DNA from: Taenia hydatigena
Lineage: Eukaryota; Platyhelminthes; Cestoda; Cyclophyllidea; Taeniidae
Direction of reading: 5' to 3'
NCBI GenBank assembly: GCA_036345935.2
Contig: JADWOT020000008.1
Coordinates: 3,885,114-3,949,113, forward strand
DNA length: 64,000 bases
The position numbers and the translations under genes were made by a program. Below, piece by piece: positions 58,494 through 64,000 of the stretch. The stretch's first letter is position 1; each line of letters opens with the position of its first letter. The notes under the pieces were generated by a model that saw nothing but the letters and a program-made list of their open reading frames with translations, ran no database searches and was not told the origin of the DNA.

Positions 58494-61400
58494 ATGTCTG
58501 AGTCGACAAAATTAGCTACACCGTTTGTCCCCGGAACAGTCAACCTCGGGTGTAGTCAAAGCACCGTGATCCGGGATAGCGTGGTCAATTCGGCTGAGAA
58601 TGTGTGTGAAGCAGACGTAAGTACTTTACAATTTAATCCTCCCCCTCCCCGGCAAAACTAGACCTTCCTACCTTTTAATGTACCTAGAGAGGAAAAAATG
58701 CAAAGAAGTGTGCATGCCAGAGCATATTCTCTTATCAGTGAAGGATTAGCAAGGATGTGCCGGATGCAGGAGGAAAAGAAACCCTGCCAATTCAACTTTT
58801 TGGTGTGAACTTTTCCCACCCTTGTCAGCCTTGCCAAGACGCAAAATTGGCAATGCCACTGACATTAAATTATTTCGCACTGCACATAGCTAGACCGGTA
58901 GCGTTGCTACCTTTCAATCATGTGCGCGTGGGCCATCACATGACCCCTCAAGCCTCAGTGACATTAATCCAATCCGCCATCCCCTCCCCCTCTCCTCTCC
59001 TGCCCCATTTGGGACGCCACAGAGGGTGCCCATATTGGCATGACTGAAGTAGGGCTGCATTGCACAACCTCACCTTTTAGGATAGTGGAGGTGGCAATCA
59101 GGCGGGTCAGAGCACGGTGCGGCCAGCAAATTTCACCTACTCTGCGGGACTAATCCTCTCCTGCCTTGGTTGCGTGCTGGGCACGGGGAATATCTGGCGT
59201 TTCCCCCGGATGGTAGCAGTTGCCAGCAGCGATCAAGGTAACAGCAAGAAGTGCAGGCTTATGAGAGCTTATTCAATGCCTCCTCCCTATTGCCTTTCGG
59301 AGCCGATTTGTTGAAAGTGGAACGGGTTGGATGCTTTAATCTGATTGGTCCACAAGGCAATCATTCCTAATGAGAGTGTATACCGTTCTTTTAGGGAGCC
59401 TCACCTTCATATTGGCCTGGGTGTTCTTCCTCTTCACATGGTCCATCCCTCTCATTGTAACGGAGTACACTCTAGGCAGGTTTACTCGTGGATCGCCAGT
59501 TGTGGCATTCTACAAATTTCTTGGTGAAAAATTCATTTGGGCGGGATCTTGGGTCACCTCGATTGCATTTATGATCAGGTCTGTTGGTTTACTATCCTGC
59601 ATGCTTATCACTTCGGATCCCTATCATGACCATGACTTAACACTTGACAGCTTTGTGATGAAGGTCTTTGAGAGACTTGAACACACTTTCACATTCGATT
59701 GTTTACTCCCTCTCTGACTGAAGCGCAGTTGTAGGTGGAATTTATGATTTCATATTAAACCGGTTGATTAACACTGGTAGTTTCCAAATGCCTCGATCAC
59801 CACAAATTCCTGTCACGTGCCACTTCACCCCCCCACAAGAGGTGGCAGGGTGTATCTGGGGTCCAATCGTCCACGCTATCCATCGCTGGGCATTGTTGCC
59901 TTGATGAAGATTAAACGGGAATTGCGTCGCAGATCTATCTACTTGACACGTCCGAGGTGTGGGGAAAAACCGGTAAAGTAGTCGAAAGAATGTTCTCACC
60001 TCTCTGTAGAAGACCCTCCTTATGGGCAGGAGGGCGGGAGAGAACGATGCTGCCGCATCCTTGCCATCATCCTCCCGCAAAAACATGAGATGGAGTGACA
60101 GCCTGTTAAGACAGGGGCATTGGCCTCCCGTGGCAAGACTTCGGACGTCCTTAACTAACTGAACGGTTTTAAAATTTTAGTGCCTACTTCTCTGTTGTCG
60201 TGGGATGGTGCTTCTACTACTTCTACGTAGCATGTGCATGGCCTGACCTTCCCTCCACCGAACCGGAGAGCCGCGCCATCTTCGACCACTTCATCGTACA
60301 TCAAACTTATCCTTTTAGCTTAACAGTTCAGCTAAGCAATGCTTTAACCCTAATGTAAATCTTCCTTCAGCAAACCTACTGGCCTCTGTTTAATCACACC
60401 CTCTGCCTCCTGATTTGTGGAGTTGCTGTATTCAAAGGCGTGAAGGGCATTGAAATCGCCAATGGAGTGTTGGTTCCACTTCAACTTCTTATCGTCATTC
60501 TAGTCTTCTATTGGTCCTTGTCTCGGGGATACGCTGAGATTGGAATTAAATTTATGTTCGCACCTGACTGGGGTGCGTATTTGCAATCAGATTCAAAGGC
60601 GTTGGAGATTAGAGTGTCCAAAAGTTATTCGTCTTTGCTTTTATTTCAATACAGGCACCCTCCTTGATCCAAAACTCTACGTCGAAGCAGCCTGTCAAAA
60701 TGCCTTTGACACGGCAGCTGGAATGGGCCTCTTCTCCGCCTACGCTGCCTACTTCAGCCGAGACACAGGAGCCGTACGATACAGCGTTATCCTACCTATG
60801 GTCAACAATCTGGTGAGGTAGGACTTTGTAAAAGATTAAAGAAACGCACCCAACAACCCTCACAACCACCACCCATTGTTGTTGCATGTGCACTATCTGA
60901 ACCGTATGAGTTTTCTCTTGGATCATTTCATTGATGGTCCGAGACCTCCTTACACTCGAGCAACATATGAATTGCTGCCCTACAGATGGGTCTGAGGGTT
61001 ACTGGCATGGTTTGAAGGTCTGGCCGACCTGTAGAGGTACACTTGCGTGGCTACACTCTCCTGGTCTGTGTGACCCTTCTGGGGCTCGCCTTGATAAATC
61101 CCTTTCGCAAGCCATCACAAATTAGTAGTCAGTGCTGTAAATGAGGTATCCACCATCCAGCTGCCCCAGCCATCCGCCTTCTTTTTGAACTGTTCTGATA
61201 GGAAGGGGAAAGGGATTACCCGTCTTGTACTTCTATCGCTAGTCGTTGGAACGCCGGCCTAAAATTAGAACCAAATAACAAAAGACGAGTCTTCAAATAA
61301 TTCCACTGAAGAAGGTGGACGTCGTTTGCAATCCCTCTGCTAGAGGCTGTCACCGAACCTTCCGGCCTTGGAAGTTGGAATATTTGTCCCTTAAGATTGG

Positions 61401-62803
61401 ATTCGCTTTCCCTTGCCACCGATGTGACATTGATGAGGCAGATTCGTTTTCTGACCTTTTGACCAGTTGATTTACACAAAATTAAAGCCGTGTCTTTCCC
61501 TTCAGTTTAACCTGTGGATTGACCATATTCGCGACAGTGTTCTCTACACTTATTCAGACGTCGCCAACACTCACGGTGCCTCAAATTGTTGACATAATGA
61601 AGGAGAGTGGTCCAGGCAGCACGGGCCTAACATTCACCTGGTAAGTGACACGCATAACTGACAGAAAGTTGGCCTTTTGTTTATCAAACTAAATGGCAAG
61701 ACCTCGATCTGGGTTTATTTTTTCTCCGATTGTGGCCTAATCAGATAGGCAAGCATTAAGCTATTCAAGAATACTTTGTTTTCCTCATCAGGGTGCCTGT
61801 GCTCATGTCAAAGCTGGGAGTTATGGGGCGGATCCTCTGTGGATTGTTCTTTCTCTGCTTGTCATTTGCCGGTATCAGTTCAATGATCGCCTACATCGAG
61901 CTCACAGCAAGAACTATTCAAGACTTTGGTGGTAGGTGAGCAGGATTGTGGCTTTAGACGGGCAAAATTCCTTTTTTTTAATAGCAAAGCGACTTTGGGC
62001 GACAATCGGATCGTTGGTGATCACCTTCCTAGTAGGCGCACCCTCTGCTATCAGCATTAATATCCTGTCAAATCAAGTAGGTCTTAGATCAACTCCTTCT
62101 AATGGTCTTGTTGATTTGATGGATACGCGCTTCCATTTCTCCCCTAGGATTTTGTGTGGAGTTTCGCACTTATGATCTCTGGACTGTGCTATTGCGCCTT
62201 GGTTATTTCTTACAACCCTGTGCAATACCTCCGTGTCATTGTCAATGACTTTGCTATTAACGACTGGCAGCTGCCGTTTGTTTGGATCATTGTCATCGTG
62301 TAAGTCTCATATACCGCCTCTTTTTCTTTGCCTTCACAGTAAAAATTTCGTTTTTTGCCTTCCAGCGGTGTGGTTCCAGTGGAAGCCATCGGACTCATCG
62401 CCTGGTGGGCATATCAGAACATTGCCTTTACAAATTGGTGCATTATTCATGCTGAATCCTTGGCGATCACCTTCCTTGAGGTGAGAATTGTGGAATAATG
62501 CCTGGAGCATGGAACATGGAGTTCACTTTCCTTCATTTTTCCCCATATCAGTGGGCCGTCTTGGCGGTGCTAGTTGGTGCAGTCAATCTCGTGGTCGTTA
62601 TCCTTAAAGCGCCAGCTCTGAAAGCCTCCGCCAGCGTGGGATATGATCCTCATCACCCAGAGACCATTCCTCTACCCACGCAGTGTCACCGAACAGTGGA
62701 GGTGCCCATTTATTCACAAGATCGCATCTGTGATGATTCTGAGAGCGGAAAATCACGACCTTGGTTTCAGTCACTTCATACGCTTCTCTCCTTTAAACAG
62801 TAG
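58494..62803 (+). CDS. SLC6/NSS family sodium-coupled solute transporter
   Basis: A twelve-exon model gives 609 aa: 58494-58616, 59081-59237, 59395-59578, 60181-60295, 60371-60572, 60655-60817, 61506-61640, 61792-61931, 61985-62076, 62148-62299, 62366-62480, 62552-62803. All phases agree. The product belongs to the neurotransmitter:sodium symporter fold in the plasma membrane. TM1 carries GTGNIWRFPR, TM2 has WSIPLIVTEYTLGRF, TM6 follows DPKLYVEAACQNAFDTAAGMG and TM8 has CLSFAGISSMIAYIE. About 12 membrane spans are visible. The loop between TM3 (VVVGWCFYYFYVACAW) and TM4 is only about 25 residues. The large glycosylated EL2 of animal transporters is missing, and TM1 reads FPR where animal members have FPY. 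Both traits recall prokaryotic NSS proteins. The substrate cannot be told from sequence; an amino acid is likely. Confidence 0.9.
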
Positions 62804-64000
62804 AGTGATTTTGCTCAAACAATACACGCACTTGCATCTATTTGTAGTGAAGACACTCACTCCCCTCCTGTGGATCTGACATGGCATGCCGTACCAGGCT
62901 ATCACATATGACAACATTTTTAGCGCTTTAGATAGTGAGGTATACAAACTCGGATTTGATGTAGCGAATTTTGTTTACCAAATAAATATTTCTGCCATTA
63001 ATTGATGTTATTGCCAAAATTTTTCATGTACGAAAGCTGGAGTTGGCTTGGCGCGATCATTAGCGCAGTTTCCAAAGAAAAATCGATTGACACGGGATGA
63101 TGTTATCCTTTATTTTGCTTGTCATCTCCAGCCTCTCTAGTTAAAAGGGAAAAAATTGGAGAGTCGACATACATTTCTATCATAAAGTAGGCCATTTTCT
63201 TGATTCTGGATTATTGCAGCTCCCAAAATCCCCTTGGAGGCTGGAGAAGGCATTATGCTCGGGCTACTTGGTATGGTCCAGAGGCCACGCTACCGAGTAC
63301 ATGCACTAGCAAAAGTCTCGCTCATATCAATCATGTCTACAAATACGGTTTTTAAAGCAGATAAATTGATTTCCGAAGCCATAGATACGTGCTTACATAT
63401 TGCAGGAAGATGCTACTTAATTCAATTAAGCGTCGTGTTATTTCATGCCTTAGTTATGGAGGATAAATTCCTATTTATTAGCTTAAAATCCAACAGCTAG
63501 GATATGGATTCTATCAAAGGTTATGATTGCATATTCATTCTGCTCGAACAGAGCTTACCTAAGAGAAATTTAACTAGTTATTCATCACTTCGTAGCCTTC
63601 AGCTGCAAAGGTAGAAAAGTGGAATCAAAATAAGCCATTTTAAGAAATATTCCCAGAGGCTTTATGCCTATTGATGTTAAATATAGTTTGTTCAAGGTTC
63701 CAAGTCTTCCTTGAAGTTTTTGTTGACATAGAGATTATCGGTAGCTACTAGCATGGCCCAGAGGCTATCTCACCGAAAGGAAGTACATCCTCAGGGGATT
63801 CAACGCTCACATAATCAAACAACTAATCAGAGTTCATCCCTAGGGTTCATCTTAGTCATTTTTTGCATAAGCCAATGCAAAGTAGTCAGTTTTATAGGGA
63901 CACATCCACGAACAAGTCGCGTCGGTCCTCGGAGTTGTGTTTAACTGAGAAGATATTCGACCGCAACGTCACTAAACCCTCTAAAGCGTATTTTACAGGA
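62804..64000. other. 3' flank of the SLC6 gene; no further gene seen
   Basis: It contains the transporter 3' UTR. The remaining open stretches (for example 63234-63500) have no recognisable motif. Confidence 0.4.
62981..62986 (+). terminator. AATAAA polyadenylation signal, SLC6 gene
   Basis: A canonical AATAAA lies 178 bp after the transporter stop and is the first one downstream. Confidence 0.55.

Noticed and set aside
1..64000. CRISPR arrays, prophage, bacterial operons or defence systems
   Set aside because: None seen. Intron structure and gene content show that this is an animal genome.

Overview
The window is animal nuclear DNA from a flatworm, most probably a taeniid tapeworm (Taenia/Hydatigera/Echinococcus group). 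Three things point there. Coding sequence is split by GT..AG introns, many only 30-43 nt long. The genes are clear metazoan orthologues. A terminal-repeat retrotransposon in miniature (TRIM) with ~190-bp LTRs of the kind known from taeniids is scattered through the intergenic DNA. The species call is inference. All gene models were built by hand from splice signals and reading-frame phase.

Layout, left to right. 1-1.8 kb: decayed tandem copies of part of the first gene. 2.5-3.4 kb: one full-length TRIM with a 5-bp target duplication. 4.6-19.8 kb (minus): a 28-exon, ~3,137-aa gene equal to the N-terminal half of KMT2C/KMT2D (PHD clusters, HMG box, Q/P-rich tail) that stops without a SET domain, like Drosophila LPT. 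20.6-22.6 kb: a cluster of TRIM/LTR copies. 23.1-25.3 kb (plus): a small MANSC-type membrane protein. 27.0-28.3 kb (plus): a type I DnaJ (DNAJA). 30.3-31.5 kb (minus): a CCDC149-like coiled coil. 32.3-41.8 kb (plus): nucleoprotein TPR, essentially complete. 42.7-43.2 kb: two solo LTRs. 44.1-45.3 kb (plus): parkin in one coding exon. 45.6-51.8 kb (plus): DZANK1. 53.9-54.4 kb (minus): AP-1 sigma. 55.1-55.4 kb (plus): LLPH. 58.5-62.8 kb (plus): a 12-exon SLC6/NSS transporter.

The genes are unrelated housekeeping or cell-biology genes: chromatin (LPT-like), nuclear pore (TPR), chaperone (DNAJA), mitophagy (parkin), cilium/centrosome (DZANK1), clathrin sorting (AP1S), nucleolus (LLPH) and transport (SLC6). 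No bacterial-style operon, CRISPR array or defence locus is present. The most interesting points are the SET-less split KMT2C/D gene and its decayed duplicates, the intact TRIM with a short ORF kept in two copies, the 5'-biased ultrashort introns, a one-exon parkin without the Ser65 phosphosite, the close parkin-DZANK1 pair, and an SLC6 transporter with prokaryote-like architecture.
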